A DNA stretch of 64,000 bases from Streptomyces sp. NBC_00193. Lineage in GTDB: Bacteria > Actinomycetota > Actinomycetes > Streptomycetales > Streptomycetaceae. The DNA is taken from contig NZ_JAPEMM010000001.1 in NCBI RefSeq assembly GCF_026342735.1, positions 434,001 through 498,000 of the forward strand, written 5' to 3'. A program made the translations under genes and the position numbers. The notes beneath the pieces are model-generated. The model had not been told where the DNA came from. It worked only from the letters and a program-made list of their open reading frames with translations, and made no database searches. This document shows positions 16,083 through 27,697 of this stretch, one piece after another (the first letter of the stretch is position 1; each line of letters starts with the position of its first letter).

Positions 16083-17264
16083 GTGCCCCCCACCCCCGGT
16101 GACAGCCGGGCCGCCGCCAACGCCGCCTCCGTGCTCCGCGCCGTCCTGACCCACGGCCCCCTCGCGCGCAGCGACATCCCGAAGCTCTGCGGTCTCAGCC
16201 CGGCCGCCGTGTCCCGGCAGACCACGGCCCTGCTCCGCGCCGGCCTGCTGCACGAGCACCCCGAGACGGAGCCGCACGCCGCGGCGACCGGCCCCGGCCG
16301 CCCCCGCATCCCCCTCGACCTGCACACCGGCCCCCTCGGCGGCCCCCTCGCCGCCGGCCTGCACATCGGCGTGCCCGCCTCCACCTTCAGCCTCGTGGAC
16401 CTGCGCGGCCGCGTCCTGGCCCGCCGCGCCTTCCCGCACGCGGGCCGCTCCCCCGGCAGCCTCCCCGCCGAGATCGCCGCCGCACTCGGCCGGTTCCTCC
16501 AGGCCTCCAACCCCGCCGGCCGCCCCCTGCTCGGCGTCGGCGCGGCCCTCGGGGGCTGGGTCCGCCCCGCCGACGGCACCGTGGTCCGCCACGACGCCCT
16601 CGGCTGGCGCGACCTCCCCCTCGCCGCCGAGCTCTCCGACCGCCTCGGCCTGCCCGTCTCCGTGGACAACCACGCCCGCGCCGTCGCCCACGCCGAGATC
16701 CTCTTCGGCCGCCCGGAGGCCCGCTCCAGCCTCGTCCACCTCTTCATCGGCAACGTCGTCGACGCCGCCTTCGGTATCGAGGGCACCGTGCACCAGGGCC
16801 CGGAAGCCGCCGCCGGGGACGTCGCACACCTCCCGGTGCCCGGGTCACAGACCCCCTGCGCGTGCGGCCGTACGGGCTGCCTCCAGGCGACCGCCTCCGA
16901 CGGGGTCCTCGGCGCCGAGGCCGTGCGCCGCGGAATCGTCCCGGAGCCTTCCGTCAACCTCCTGGTCGACGCCGCCGCCACCGGCGACCCCCGCGCCGAC
17001 CGGCTGCTGCGCGAACGCGCCCGTACCGTCGGCCGGGCCGCCGCACTGCTCCTCGACGTGTTCAACCCGGCCGTCATGGTGGTCGCCGAGCTGGCCAGCA
17101 TCCTCCACGACGGCTACCTCGACGAGATCCGGGACGCGGCCGGCGACCGGGACCGCTACGGGCGGCGGATCGTCGCCCCGCAGGCGGGTCCCGCCGTACT
17201 CCCGGTAGCCTCCGCGACCGTCCTCCTCGCCCCGCTCTTTCGTGACCCCTCCCGACTCACATGA
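16083..17264 (+). CDS. ROK-family transcriptional regulator / sugar kinase-like
   Basis: A 393-residue ROK protein. Residues ~10-70 form a MarR-like winged helix (LTHGPLARSDIPKLCGLSPAAVSRQTTALLRAGLL) and the rest is an actin-like ROK domain with DNHARAVAHAEILFG near residue 205 and the zinc-site Cys cluster CACGRTGCLQ near residue 260. The usual ROK glycine-rich phosphate loop DIGGT is not clear (AGLHIGVPASTFSL instead), so it is more likely a regulator than an active kinase. GTG 16083 is chosen over ATG 16044 because GAGGAG sits 8 nt before it. Stands divergent from the sulfur operon; its targets and sugar ligand are unknown. Confidence 0.82.
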   Translation: MPPTPGDSRAAANAASVLRAVLTHGPLARSDIPKLCGLSPAAVSRQTTALLRAGLLHEHPETEPHAAATGPGRPRIPLDLHTGPLGGPLAAGLHIGVPASTFSLVDLRGRVLARRAFPHAGRSPGSLPAEIAAALGRFLQASNPAGRPLLGVGAALGGWVRPADGTVVRHDALGWRDLPLAAELSDRLGLPVSVDNHARAVAHAEILFGRPEARSSLVHLFIGNVVDAAFGIEGTVHQGPEAAAGDVAHLPVPGSQTPCACGRTGCLQATASDGVLGAEAVRRGIVPEPSVNLLVDAAATGDPRADRLLRERARTVGRAAALLLDVFNPAVMVVAELASILHDGYLDEIRDAAGDRDRYGRRIVAPQAGPAVLPVASATVLLAPLFRDPSRLT

Positions 17265-17326
17265 GAGGGCGAGATCACATCCGGTGGTTATAGGTCGTTC
17301 ACAAGGACCCCCCTAACATTCGAGCC

Positions 17327-19179
17327 ATGACGGTCCTGCCTGATGACGGGCTCTCCTTGGCCGCCGAATTCCCTGACGCGACGCATGAGCAGTGGCAGCG
17401 CCTGGTAGAGGGCGTGCTGCGCAAGTCGGGCAAGGAAGTTTCCGGCGAGGCAGCGGAAGACGCGTTGTCCACGAAGCTTGAAGACGGGCTCACCACCCGC
17501 CCGCTGTACACCGCGCCCGAAACCGCGCCCGACACCGGCTTCCCCGGATTCGCGCCCTTCGTACGGGGCGGCCGCCCCGAGGGCAGCGCCGCCTCGGGCT
17601 GGGACGTGCGCCAGCGGATCGCGGGCACCGACCCCGTACGGGTGAACGACGCGGCCCTGGCCGACCTGGAGAACGGCACCACCTCGCTGTGGCTGGCCGT
17701 CGGCGACGCCGGCCTCCCCGCGGAGGGCCTGGGCCGTGCGCTGGAGGGGGTCTACCTCGACCTGGCGCCCGTCTCCCTGGACCCCGGAGCCCAATTCACC
17801 GAGGCCGCCCGGGCCTTGCTCGCGCTGTACGCCGAGCGCGCGGTGGCCCCCGAGGCCGCCCACGCCTCGCTGGGCGCCGACCCGCTGGGCCACGAGGCCC
17901 GGACGGGTGAGGCCCTGGACCTGGCGGAGGCCGCCGCGCTCGCCGCGGACACCGCCGCCTGGCCCCACGTACGCGCCCTGACCGTCGACGCCCTGCCCTA
18001 CCACGAGGCGGGCGGCAGCGCCGCCGAGGAGCTGGGGCTTTCCCTGGCCACCGGGGTCGCCTACCTGCGCGCCCTCACCGAGGCGGGCCTGACGGCCGAA
18101 GCGGCCTTCGGCGAGCTGGAGTTCCGCTACGCCGCCACCGCCGACCAGTTCCTCACCATCGCCAAGCTGCGGGCCGCCCGCCGGCTGTGGGCCCGGATCG
18201 CCGAGGCCTGCGGGGCTCCGGGGGCCGGCGCCCAGCGCCAGCACGCCGTGACCTCGCCGGTGATGATGACCCGCCGCGACCCGTGGGTGAACATGCTGCG
18301 CACCACCGTCGCCTGCATGGCGGCGGGCGTGGGCGGCGCGGACGCGGTCACCGTGCTCCCGTTCGACCAGGAGCTCGGTCTGCCCGACGCCTTCGCCCGG
18401 CGCATCTCCCGCAACACCTCCACCATCCTGCTGGAGGAGTCCCACCTGGCCCGCGTGATCGACCCGGCCGGCGGCTCGTACTACGTCGAGCAGCTCACCG
18501 ACGAACTCGCGCACGCCGCCTGGGAGTTCTTCCGGGGCGTCGAGAAGGCGGGCGGCCAGGCCGCCGCCCTGCGTTCCGGCCTGGTCGCCGACCGCCTCGC
18601 CGCCACCTGGGCCGCCCGCTCGAAGAAGCTGGCCACCCGGCGCGAACCCGTCACCGGAGTCAGCGAGTTCCCGCACCTCTCCGAGAAGCCGGTCGTACGG
18701 GAACCCGCACCGGCCCCGCTCACCGGCGGACTGCCGCGCGTGCGGCGCGACGAGGCGTACGAGGCCCTGCGCGCCCGCAGCGACGTACACCTGGCGGCGA
18801 CGGGAGCCCGGCCCACCGTCTTCCTGGCGGCCCTGGGCCCGGCGGCCGCGCACACCGCCCGCGCCACCTTCGCCTCGAACCTGTTCCAGGCGGGCGGCAT
18901 CACCCCGGTCCACGACCCGGTGTCGGTGACCCCGGAGACGGCGGCGGCCGCCTACGCGGCGAGCGGCGCCGACGGCATGGCCGTGCTGTGCTCCAGCGAC
19001 GCGCTGTACGAGGAGCAGGCCGAGGCGGTGGCCGCGGCCCTGCGCTCGGCCGGCGCGACGACCCTGTTCCTCGCGGGCAAGCCCGGTACCGCAGCGGCGG
19101 CCGTGGACGAGTACGTCTTCGCCGGCTGCGACGCGGTCGCCGTGCTGTCCTCCGTACTCGACCGGATGGGAGTCGCGCA

Positions 19180-19183
<4 letters not shown>
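17327..19183 (+). CDS. mutA: Methylmalonyl-CoA mutase small subunit
   Basis: A 618-residue beta subunit of adenosylcobalamin-dependent methylmalonyl-CoA mutase, which interconverts succinyl-CoA and (R)-methylmalonyl-CoA. The barrel landmarks are [20 protein letters not shown] near residue 50, the substrate region ([17 protein letters not shown]) near 220, and [20 protein letters not shown] near 375. The C-terminal flavodoxin-like domain ([18 protein letters not shown]) lacks the cobalamin-binding D-x-H-x-x-G, as expected for the non-catalytic subunit. TGA overlaps the mutB GTG by 4 nt. In streptomycetes the mutase feeds propionyl units to polyketides and odd-chain metabolism. Confidence 0.95.
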
Positions 19184-21375
<2,192 letters not shown>

Positions 21376-21383
21376 GCGCCGCT

Positions 21384-22370
21384 GTGCCGCCCCGGATCGA
21401 CATCACCGCCTACACGAAGGGCGTACTCGACGGGAAGCGCGCGTTCATCGCGCGCGCGATCACCCTCGTCGAGTCCACCCTGCCCGCACACCGGGCCCTG
21501 GCCCAGAGCCTGTTGACGGAGCTCCTGCCCCACTCGGGGCGGGCGCGCCGCATCGGCATCAGCGGGGTGCCGGGCGTCGGGAAGTCCACCTTCATCGATG
21601 CCTTCGGCACGCTGCTGACGGGGCTGGGCCACCGGGTGGCGGTCCTGGCCGTCGACCCGTCCTCCACCCGTACGGGCGGCTCCATCCTGGGCGACAAGAC
21701 CCGGATGGAACGCCTCTCCGTGGACCCCGCGGCCTTCGTCCGCCCGTCCCCGTCGGCGGGGACGCTGGGCGGGGTGGCGAAGGCCACCCGGGAATCGATC
21801 ATCGTGATGGAGGCGGCGGGCTACGACGTGGTCCTCGTCGAAACGGTGGGCGTGGGCCAGTCGGAGACGACGGTCGCCGGGATGGTCGACTCCTTCCTCC
21901 TGCTCTCCCTCGCCCGCACGGGCGACGGGCTCCAGGGCATCAAGAAGGGCGTCCTGGAGCTGGCCGACGTCCTCGCCGTCAACAAGGCCGACGGCCCGCA
22001 CGAGCGCGACGCGAAGTCCGCGGCGCGCGAACTGTCGAGCGCGCTGCGCCTGATGCACCCGGCCGACGCCGCGTGGACCCCGCCGGTCCTGACGTGCAGC
22101 GCCCGGGAATCCACGGGCCTGGAGGAGGTCTGGAACCGCCTGGAACAGCACCGCGTGCTCCTGGAGGCGGGCGGCCGCCTGGCGTCGAAGCGGGCGGCCC
22201 AGCAGGTGGAGTGGACCTGGTCGATGGTCCACGACGAACTCCTGGAACGCCTCCGCTCGAACACGGCGGTACGGGACCTGGCCCCCACCCTGGAATCAGC
22301 GGTCCGGGCGGGCACCCTGACCCCCACCCTGGCGGCAGACCGCCTCCTGGCGGCGTTCACCGACTCATAA
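21384..22370 (+). CDS. meaB: MeaB-like GTPase, methylmalonyl-CoA mutase chaperone
   Basis: A 328-residue G3E GTPase that protects methylmalonyl-CoA mutase and gates delivery of adenosylcobalamin. Walker A is GISGVPGVGKSTFIDAFG near residue 55; the MeaB motif DPSSTRTGGSILGDKTRM is near residue 93; switch/Walker B is VLVETVGVGQSE near residue 150; and NKAD, the guanine-specificity motif, is near residue 200. GTG 21384 gives the family N terminus directly. The downstream spacer holds two copies of a GC-rich repeat. Confidence 0.93.
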   Translation: MPPRIDITAYTKGVLDGKRAFIARAITLVESTLPAHRALAQSLLTELLPHSGRARRIGISGVPGVGKSTFIDAFGTLLTGLGHRVAVLAVDPSSTRTGGSILGDKTRMERLSVDPAAFVRPSPSAGTLGGVAKATRESIIVMEAAGYDVVLVETVGVGQSETTVAGMVDSFLLLSLARTGDGLQGIKKGVLELADVLAVNKADGPHERDAKSAARELSSALRLMHPADAAWTPPVLTCSARESTGLEEVWNRLEQHRVLLEAGGRLASKRAAQQVEWTWSMVHDELLERLRSNTAVRDLAPTLESAVRAGTLTPTLAADRLLAAFTDS

Positions 22371-22372
22371 TC

Positions 22373-22468
22373 CAGCCCCGCCGGCGTTCGAGGCGCGGGG
22401 TCCGGGGCGGAGCCCCGATCTTTCAGCCCCGCCGGCGTTCGAGGCGCGGGGTCCGGGGCGGAGCCCCG
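22373..22468. repeat. Two copies of a GC-rich intergenic repeat
   Basis: A 45-bp element beginning CAGCCCCGCCGGCGTTCGAG and ending GGGGCGGAGCCCC occurs at 22373-22417 and again at 22424-22468, period 51 bp, nearly identical. Each copy can fold into hairpins (CCCCGCC with GGCGCGGGG, GGGGC with GCCCC). A third copy with GTTTGAG is at 15917. The position directly after meaB suggests it may act as a transcription terminator, and its repetition marks it as one of the dispersed small repeats common in Streptomyces genomes. Confidence 0.85.
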
Positions 22469-22563
22469 GGAAACGGCGAAAGGGCGGGGCGGGGAGCAAG
22501 CCCGCGCAGCGGCGCCCCCGGCCCCGCCCCGGAATCCGGCACCGGAAGCCCGGCCCGCCAGGG

Positions 22564-23574
22564 TCAGGCGGGAACCAGCACGGATCCGCCACTGGCCAGC
22601 ACCCGCCGCAGCACCCGCTCCCGCTCCTCCGCATCCCCCTCGGAGAGCAACGCCGCCAGCACGGCGACCCGCGCCTGCGGAGCCCGCAGCGTCCCCGTCG
22701 GCACGGCCCCGGCCGCGACCAGGTCCACCGCACCCCCGTGGGTGTAGATCTCCGTCACCGGCCCGGCCGCAACCCGGGTGGTCAACGCCACCAGCACACC
22801 GTCCGCGACGGCCGCCTTCACCGCGTCCACGACCTCGGGCGTCGCGTTGCCCGCGCCGGTCCCGACCAGCACGATCCCGCGCGCCCCCGCCGCCACCGCG
22901 GCGTTCAGCAGCACCGCGTCACCGCTCACGTGGTGCACGACGACGTCCACCCGCGGCGGCCCTTCCGGCGCCTCCGGCATCGCGGGCAGCGGCAGCGGCT
23001 CCGGCCGCACCGGCGTCCGCAGCACGGTGACCTTGCCGAAACCGACCTTCCCCAGCAGTTCCTTCGACGGGTCGGCGAAGGCGTCGAGCGCCACCGCCTG
23101 CGCCTTCACGGTCCCGCGGGCCGCGTGCACCCGGCCCGCGAACGTGATCAGGACGCCGAGCCCACGCGTCTTCGACGCGGTCAGCAGGGCATCGTAGAGA
23201 TTGCCGGGACCGTCCCCGTCCGCCGCTCCCATGGGCCGCTGCGAACCGGTGAACACCACGGAACGCGCGTCGTGGTGGTGCAGGTCCAGCAGGAACGCCG
23301 ACTCCTCCAGCGTGTCGGTGCCGTGCGTGACGACGACCCCGTCCACACCCGGGTCGGCGAGCACCTCGTGCACGGTCCGCAGCAGGGTCAGCTGGTGCGC
23401 GGTGGTCAGCCGGGGGCTGTTGACGCTGAACAGGTCGACGACCTCGACGCTCACGCCCTCCGGCAGCGGCGCGGTGGCCATGACCTCGGCCCCGTCCGCA
23501 TCGGCCGCGAAACCGGAACCCTGCCAGCGGCTGGCTATCGTCCCGCCCGTACTGATCACGACGATGCGTCCCAT
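22564..23574 (-). CDS. ansA: L-asparaginase
   Basis: A 336-residue asparaginase of the bacterial type I/II family, which hydrolyses asparagine to aspartate and ammonia. The first catalytic Thr is in VVISTGGTIASR near residue 12 and the second in THGTDTLEESAFLL near residue 93, with Lys in SKTRGLG near 140. There is no signal peptide, so it is cytosolic. The start at ATG 23574 (MGRIVV) is preferred to an upstream GTG two codons earlier because the beta strand begins there. It is transcribed away from an AsnC/Lrp regulator gene, a likely regulatory pair. The 193-nt tail toward meaB contains the GC-rich repeats. Confidence 0.9.
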   Translation of the reverse strand: MGRIVVISTGGTIASRWQGSGFAADADGAEVMATAPLPEGVSVEVVDLFSVNSPRLTTAHQLTLLRTVHEVLADPGVDGVVVTHGTDTLEESAFLLDLHHHDARSVVFTGSQRPMGAADGDGPGNLYDALLTASKTRGLGVLITFAGRVHAARGTVKAQAVALDAFADPSKELLGKVGFGKVTVLRTPVRPEPLPLPAMPEAPEGPPRVDVVVHHVSGDAVLLNAAVAAGARGIVLVGTGAGNATPEVVDAVKAAVADGVLVALTTRVAAGPVTEIYTHGGAVDLVAAGAVPTGTLRAPQARVAVLAALLSEGDAEERERVLRRVLASGGSVLVPA

Positions 23575-23710
23575 GACCACGACCCTTCCCTCACACAGCC
23601 CGAAACGGCCCGCACAGATTTTCTACAAACGGCAATGGTAGGCCGATCTACGCGCAATGCGATTGCGATTTAGCCCCACCCCGCAATAAAACCTGAGTGA
23701 TAATTGCGCC

Positions 23711-24160
23711 ATGGACGCGATCGACAAAGAAATCTTGCGCGAGCTTCAGGCCGACGGCCGGCTCAGCAACCAGGAGCTCGCCCAGCGCGTGGGCCTCACC
23801 CCCTCCCCCTGCATGCGCCGGGTCCGCCAGCTCGAAGAGGAAGGGATCATCCAGGGCTACCGCGCGGTGATCTCCCCCGAAGCCGTGGGCCGCGGCTTCG
23901 AGGTCCTGGTCTCCGTGGAGGTCCGCCGCGACCGCGAGGCCGTCGAAGCCTTCGAAGCGGCCCTCCAGGACATCCCCGACGTCATCGAGGCCTACCGCCT
24001 CTTCGGCAGCCCCGGCTGCCTCCTGCGCATCGCGGTGGCGGACCTCCGCGCGTACGAACGCCTCTGGATCGAGCAGCTGACGGCCCTCTCGGGCGTCACG
24101 GAGGTCAACTCCCAGATCATCATGAAGCGCATCAAGGAACCGACGGGCCTGCCGGTCTGA
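23711..24160 (+). CDS. AsnC/Lrp-family transcriptional regulator
   Basis: A 149-residue Lrp/AsnC regulator. Residues 1-60 form the helix-turn-helix (DKEILRELQADGRLSNQELAQRVGLTPSPCMRRVRQLEEEGII is the standard sequence) and residues ~65-140 the amino-acid-binding RAM domain (LVSVEV, GSPGCLLRIAVADLRAYERL). It starts 136 nt from the divergent asparaginase gene. The spacer is AT-richer than its surroundings and includes GCAATGCGATTGCGATTT, a plausible binding region. By arrangement it likely controls the asparaginase in response to an amino acid; that is inference. Confidence 0.92.
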   Translation: MDAIDKEILRELQADGRLSNQELAQRVGLTPSPCMRRVRQLEEEGIIQGYRAVISPEAVGRGFEVLVSVEVRRDREAVEAFEAALQDIPDVIEAYRLFGSPGCLLRIAVADLRAYERLWIEQLTALSGVTEVNSQIIMKRIKEPTGLPV

Positions 24161-24169
24161 CGATCGGGG

Positions 24170-25771
24170 TCAGTCGCCCTTCGGCAGGCTCGCGTACGAG
24201 AAGGTGCAGCGGACGGACCCGTCGGCCACGGGCACGAGGCGCACCTGCTCGGCCGACACCTGTACGGACTTGCCCGCGGGCTCGTCCCACAGCGAGACCG
24301 TGCCGCCGGCCTCCCCGAAGGAGACGTACGGGCGCTCCGGACTCAGGACGCCGCCCCGGGTGCCGAGCTTCGCTGCGGGAACGGTCGGCTCGATGCACGT
24401 CCATTCCGGCTCCACCCCGAAGTAGGAGGGCAGCTCCGCCTTCCGGACCGCCGCCGCGCGGAAGTCCGCCACTGCGGCGCCCACCGAGTCCAGCACCCCT
24501 GAGACGCACAGCGCCAGCACCATCGCCTGAGCGACGACGTACGCGGGAACCCTGAACCGGTCGGCGGGGCCGACACCCGGCACATGCACGTGCTTCGCGA
24601 CGCCCCACAGGGCCGGCACGAACAGGACGGAGCTCAGCAGGACCATGAGCTTCACCGCCGATACGGCCTGCCAGATCGCCGGCACGTCGAGGTCTGCGGG
24701 CATCAGGTCGAGGCTGTCCGCGTACATCGCGTGGAGCACCGACCCGGAAGACACCACGAGGGACGCCACGGCCGCGAAGAGCAGCGGCACCGCCCAGGTG
24801 AGCCATTCGCCCCACGTCCACTGCCGGACCAGGAGCCAGACGCCTCCCGCCGTCGCCAGTACGGCAAAGACCAACAGCATCTGTCCAGGGGTCCAGGCCC
24901 GGTTCTCCCCGGCGCCCAGGCCGAGGGCAAGGGCGAACGCGGCCGCCGCGCTCCACGCGGCGAACCCACTTGCACGGCTTCCGGCCGCCGACAAGCCGAA
25001 CATCAACACGACTCCCGCAAGGAAACACAGGACCGCCGCACCGGCCCACACCCGCGCCTCCACTCCGTCCTCGTGCCGGGAGACCACCGCACAGAAGGTC
25101 ATTGCCAGGAGCCAGGCGCCGAGACGGTACAGCCTGCGGCGGGCATCGTCCTCGCGGCGAGGCACCGCGGCACGGTAGGCGAGCCGTGCGTCGGCGGCGG
25201 CCCCCGGAGCGGAGCCGCCGGGCAGGGCCATGCGCGCGAGCCGGCGGGCCTCCGACGCCGTACCCGTCACCACCGTGCCGGTGTCGTGGTAGCCGCGCCG
25301 CTCCGTGAAGCGCGCACGTGCCATCGCCGCCGCGCGCCGCAGCTTCGCCATCGGCGCCAGAGGCCTCGGAGCAGGCGCGCGAGGCGGCCGGTGGGCGGTG
25401 GTGTGCGCCCACCAGGCGGCCAGGCTCTCCCTGTCACGGTCCATCGGCTCGCAGTGCCGGGCGTACATCTCCAGCCGCTTCACCCGCGCCAGGCGCTGTA
25501 CTTCCCAGACCGCGGCCCGCCCGGTACGCCGGTTGAGGGCTCCGAGGAAGCGCACTTCGACGGAGTACATCCGTGCCGAGGCGTCGGCACTCAACACGCC
25601 CCGGGACATTCCCTCACCCCGTGCGGACGAGTCGATGACCGGCCAGTCCCGTTCACCGAAGGCCCGTTCCGCCTCGTCCCAGTCGCGCTGCCCGCCCCGC
25701 ACCTCGATCAGTACGAGTACCCGCTGGTCATATCTCTTCCCCTGCACAGGCCCGCCCCCCTCGTCCCGCAT
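24170..25771 (-). CDS. Predicted multi-pass membrane protein, function unknown
   Basis: A 533-residue protein. The first ~175 residues are soluble, charged and Arg-rich (TAHRPPRAPAPRPLAPMAKLRR gives a basic linker). About seven hydrophobic segments follow between residues ~190 and 440 (for example VWAGAAVLCFLAGVVLMFGL, MLLVFAVLATAGGVWLLV, AVKLMVLLSSVLFVPALWG). The last ~85 residues are a soluble tail (WTCIEPTVPAAKLG and a beta-rich end). I do not recognise the family. The start is uncertain: ATG 25771 has no good ribosome site and GTG 25747 is an alternative. Converges with the AsnC gene (9-nt gap) and its promoter faces the amidohydrolase iron box. Confidence 0.7.
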   Translation of the reverse strand: MRDEGGGPVQGKRYDQRVLVLIEVRGGQRDWDEAERAFGERDWPVIDSSARGEGMSRGVLSADASARMYSVEVRFLGALNRRTGRAAVWEVQRLARVKRLEMYARHCEPMDRDRESLAAWWAHTTAHRPPRAPAPRPLAPMAKLRRAAAMARARFTERRGYHDTGTVVTGTASEARRLARMALPGGSAPGAAADARLAYRAAVPRREDDARRRLYRLGAWLLAMTFCAVVSRHEDGVEARVWAGAAVLCFLAGVVLMFGLSAAGSRASGFAAWSAAAAFALALGLGAGENRAWTPGQMLLVFAVLATAGGVWLLVRQWTWGEWLTWAVPLLFAAVASLVVSSGSVLHAMYADSLDLMPADLDVPAIWQAVSAVKLMVLLSSVLFVPALWGVAKHVHVPGVGPADRFRVPAYVVAQAMVLALCVSGVLDSVGAAVADFRAAAVRKAELPSYFGVEPEWTCIEPTVPAAKLGTRGGVLSPERPYVSFGEAGGTVSLWDEPAGKSVQVSAEQVRLVPVADGSVRCTFSYASLPKGD

Positions 25772-25788
25772 TGACCGGTCGGCGAATG

Positions 25789-25807
25789 TACGGTTAGGGT
25801 TACCTAA
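25789..25807 (+). promoter_or_regulatory. Iron box before the amidohydrolase-PPTase operon
   Basis: TACGGTTAGGGTTACCTAA matches the iron-box consensus TTAGGTTAGGCTCACCTAA at 15 of 19 positions, including both CCTAA and GGTTAGG halves. It is 80 nt before the amidohydrolase start and about 18 nt before the start of the divergent membrane-protein gene, so it could affect both. Confidence 0.75.
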
Positions 25808-25886
25808 GTCGATTGTGGCGCGACTCCTGGCCACCCACCTTGCCCCGTGTACATGCGCGTTGCCCTCAGGGGGAGTTGTACTACCC

Positions 25887-27470
25887 ATGCTGTGTACGAG
25901 GCTGACGAACGCGAACATCATCACCATGGACCCCGACCGGCCCTTCGCCCGTGAGCTGGGGATCTGGCGGGGGCGGATCGTGGGGCTCGACGAGGAGATC
26001 GCCTCGCTGCCCGCCCGCGAGGTCATCGACCTGCAAGGCGCCACCGTGCTGCCCGGGTTCATCGACAGCCACGTGCACCTCGCCTGGACCGGGCTGAAGC
26101 AGAGCACCCCGAGCGTCGCCCCGTGCCAGCGGGTCGAGGACGTGCTGGCGGTGGTGGCGGAGGCGGTCTCCCGCTCCGCCGGCGGGGACGGCGCCTGGGT
26201 CGATGTCATGGGTTATGACCAGCGGGCCCTGGGGCGGCACCTGACCGCCGCCGAGCTGGACGCCGTCAGTCGTGGGCGCAAGGTGTTCCTCATGCACGAC
26301 TCCGGCCACGGGTGCGTCGTGAACAGTGCCGTACTGGCCCTGCTGCCCGCCGAAGTCCCGCACCAGGACGGCTTTCTCGCCGAGGCGGCCATGACCGCCG
26401 CGCGGCGGCTGCGGCTGCCGTACGGGCAGGCCGAGATCGCCGACGCCGTCGAGCGCGCGGCCCGGACCTGCCTCGCCGAAGGCGTGACCGCCGTCGCCGA
26501 GGCGGGCATCGGGGGCGGGCTGCTCGGCCACAGCCCGGTGGAACTCGGCGCCTACCAGCTGCTGCGGGACCAGGGGAGGCTGCCGCTGCGGGTCCAGCTC
26601 ATGCCGGCCGGCGATACGCTGCGGCCGCGCGAGGTGCACCGGGAGGACGGCTTCCCCCGTGCCCTGGACCTGGGCATGCGCACCGGGTTCGGTGACGACT
26701 GGCTGTCGCTGGGCGCGCTCAAGATCTACACCGACGGCGGCATGATGGCCCGTACCGCCGCGCTCACGGCCCCGTACGCGGGCACCGACCACACCGGCCA
26801 GCTCCAGGACGACCCCGAGCGCCTCACCCGGCTCATCGTGGACGGTCACCTCGCCGGCTGGCAGCTCGCCGTGCACGCCATCGGGGACCGCGCCGCCGAC
26901 CTCGCGCTCGACGCACTGGAGCAGGCGCAGCGGCTGCTGCCCCGCCCGGACGCGCGGCACCGGATCGAGCACGCCGGACTGATCCGCCCCGACCAGCTCC
27001 CGCGCTTCGCGCGCCTGGGCGTCAGCGCGGTCGTCCAGCCGACCTTCCTCCACTCCTTCGGGGACGACTACGCGGACGTGATGGGCGAGGAGCGGGCCCC
27101 CTGGATGTACCGGGGGCGCGGGTTCCTGGACCACGGGGTGACCCTCGTGGGGAGTTCGGACCGGCCCGTCACCGACGGGGCCCCGCTGCGGGCGATTCAG
27201 TTCATGGTCGAGCGCACCTCCGCCTCCGGGCGGCCGATCGGGCCGGACGAGGCGATCACCGTCGAGGAGGCGCTGCGCGCCTACACGGTCGCCGGTGCGT
27301 ACGCCTGCCGGTGGGACGACAGCGCCGGCAGCCTCGCCCCGGGCAAGCGCGCCGACCTGGTCGTCCTGGGTGACGACCCGCGGTACGTCGATCCCTCCCG
27401 GATCGGTGCCATCGAGGTCGTGGAGACCTTTGTCGACGGAAACGAAGCGACGAACGAAGGAAAGCTGTGA
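25887..27470 (+). CDS. YtcJ-like metal-dependent amidohydrolase
   Basis: A 527-residue cytosolic amidohydrolase of the YtcJ/LAF3 (amidohydro_3) family. The N-terminal metal site is PGFIDSHVHLAWTG near residue 50 (H-x-H), with KIYTDGGMMART near residue 280, HAIGDRAADLALDAL near 330, a RIEHAG His near 355 and the final Asp in GSSDRPVTDGAP near 425, completing a typical H-x-H/H/H/D set. The family hydrolyses amides, ureas or formamides. It opens an iron-box operon with a 76-aa protein and a PPTase (4-nt overlaps), so a siderophore-related role is suggested, for example trimming an acyl or formyl amide. That is inference. ATG 25887 starts the first family beta strand. Confidence 0.85.
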   Translation: MLCTRLTNANIITMDPDRPFARELGIWRGRIVGLDEEIASLPAREVIDLQGATVLPGFIDSHVHLAWTGLKQSTPSVAPCQRVEDVLAVVAEAVSRSAGGDGAWVDVMGYDQRALGRHLTAAELDAVSRGRKVFLMHDSGHGCVVNSAVLALLPAEVPHQDGFLAEAAMTAARRLRLPYGQAEIADAVERAARTCLAEGVTAVAEAGIGGGLLGHSPVELGAYQLLRDQGRLPLRVQLMPAGDTLRPREVHREDGFPRALDLGMRTGFGDDWLSLGALKIYTDGGMMARTAALTAPYAGTDHTGQLQDDPERLTRLIVDGHLAGWQLAVHAIGDRAADLALDALEQAQRLLPRPDARHRIEHAGLIRPDQLPRFARLGVSAVVQPTFLHSFGDDYADVMGEERAPWMYRGRGFLDHGVTLVGSSDRPVTDGAPLRAIQFMVERTSASGRPIGPDEAITVEEALRAYTVAGAYACRWDDSAGSLAPGKRADLVVLGDDPRYVDPSRIGAIEVVETFVDGNEATNEGKL

Positions 27471-27697
27471 GCAATCAGGCGAACGTCCTGGAACGGTTCT
27501 CCCCGCTGTGGGAGGCACCCGAGATGCCGCCGCGCTGGGTGATCTGGCACGCGGGCGCGGGCGACTCCTTCGTCTTCGACCGGGAGTTCAACATGCCCGT
27601 CGACGTGGACGACACGCTCCTCGGGGAAGTCCTGTGCCGGATGCGCGAGGCCGGGGTCCCCGAGGGTGTCGATTACCCCGGCCGCCCGTGCGGATGA
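27467..27697 (+). CDS. 76-aa protein of unknown function in iron operon
   Basis: A GTG start overlaps the amidohydrolase TGA (GTGA) and its own TGA overlaps the PPTase ATG (ATGA), so translation of the three is coupled; GAAGGAAAG gives a ribosome site. The 76-residue product has WEAPEMPPRWVIWHAGAGD and a acidic VDVDDTLLGEVLCRM helix. It has two Cys, no signal and no membrane segment. It lacks the N-x-E-x-Q-x-S-x-W signature of MbtH proteins, so it is not a second MbtH. Size, position and overlap suggest a small accessory or adaptor protein, but I do not recognise it. Confidence 0.75.
   Translation: MSNQANVLERFSPLWEAPEMPPRWVIWHAGAGDSFVFDREFNMPVDVDDTLLGEVLCRMREAGVPEGVDYPGRPCG

Noticed and set aside
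25305..25886. N-terminal extension of the amidohydrolase
   Set aside because: The frame is open upstream, but it crosses the iron box and the oppositely read membrane-protein gene, and the encoded sequence has no similarity in style to the enzyme.
27467..27697. Possible second MbtH protein
   Set aside because: Size fits, but the N-x-E-x-Q-x-S-x-W and following PxGW signatures are absent.
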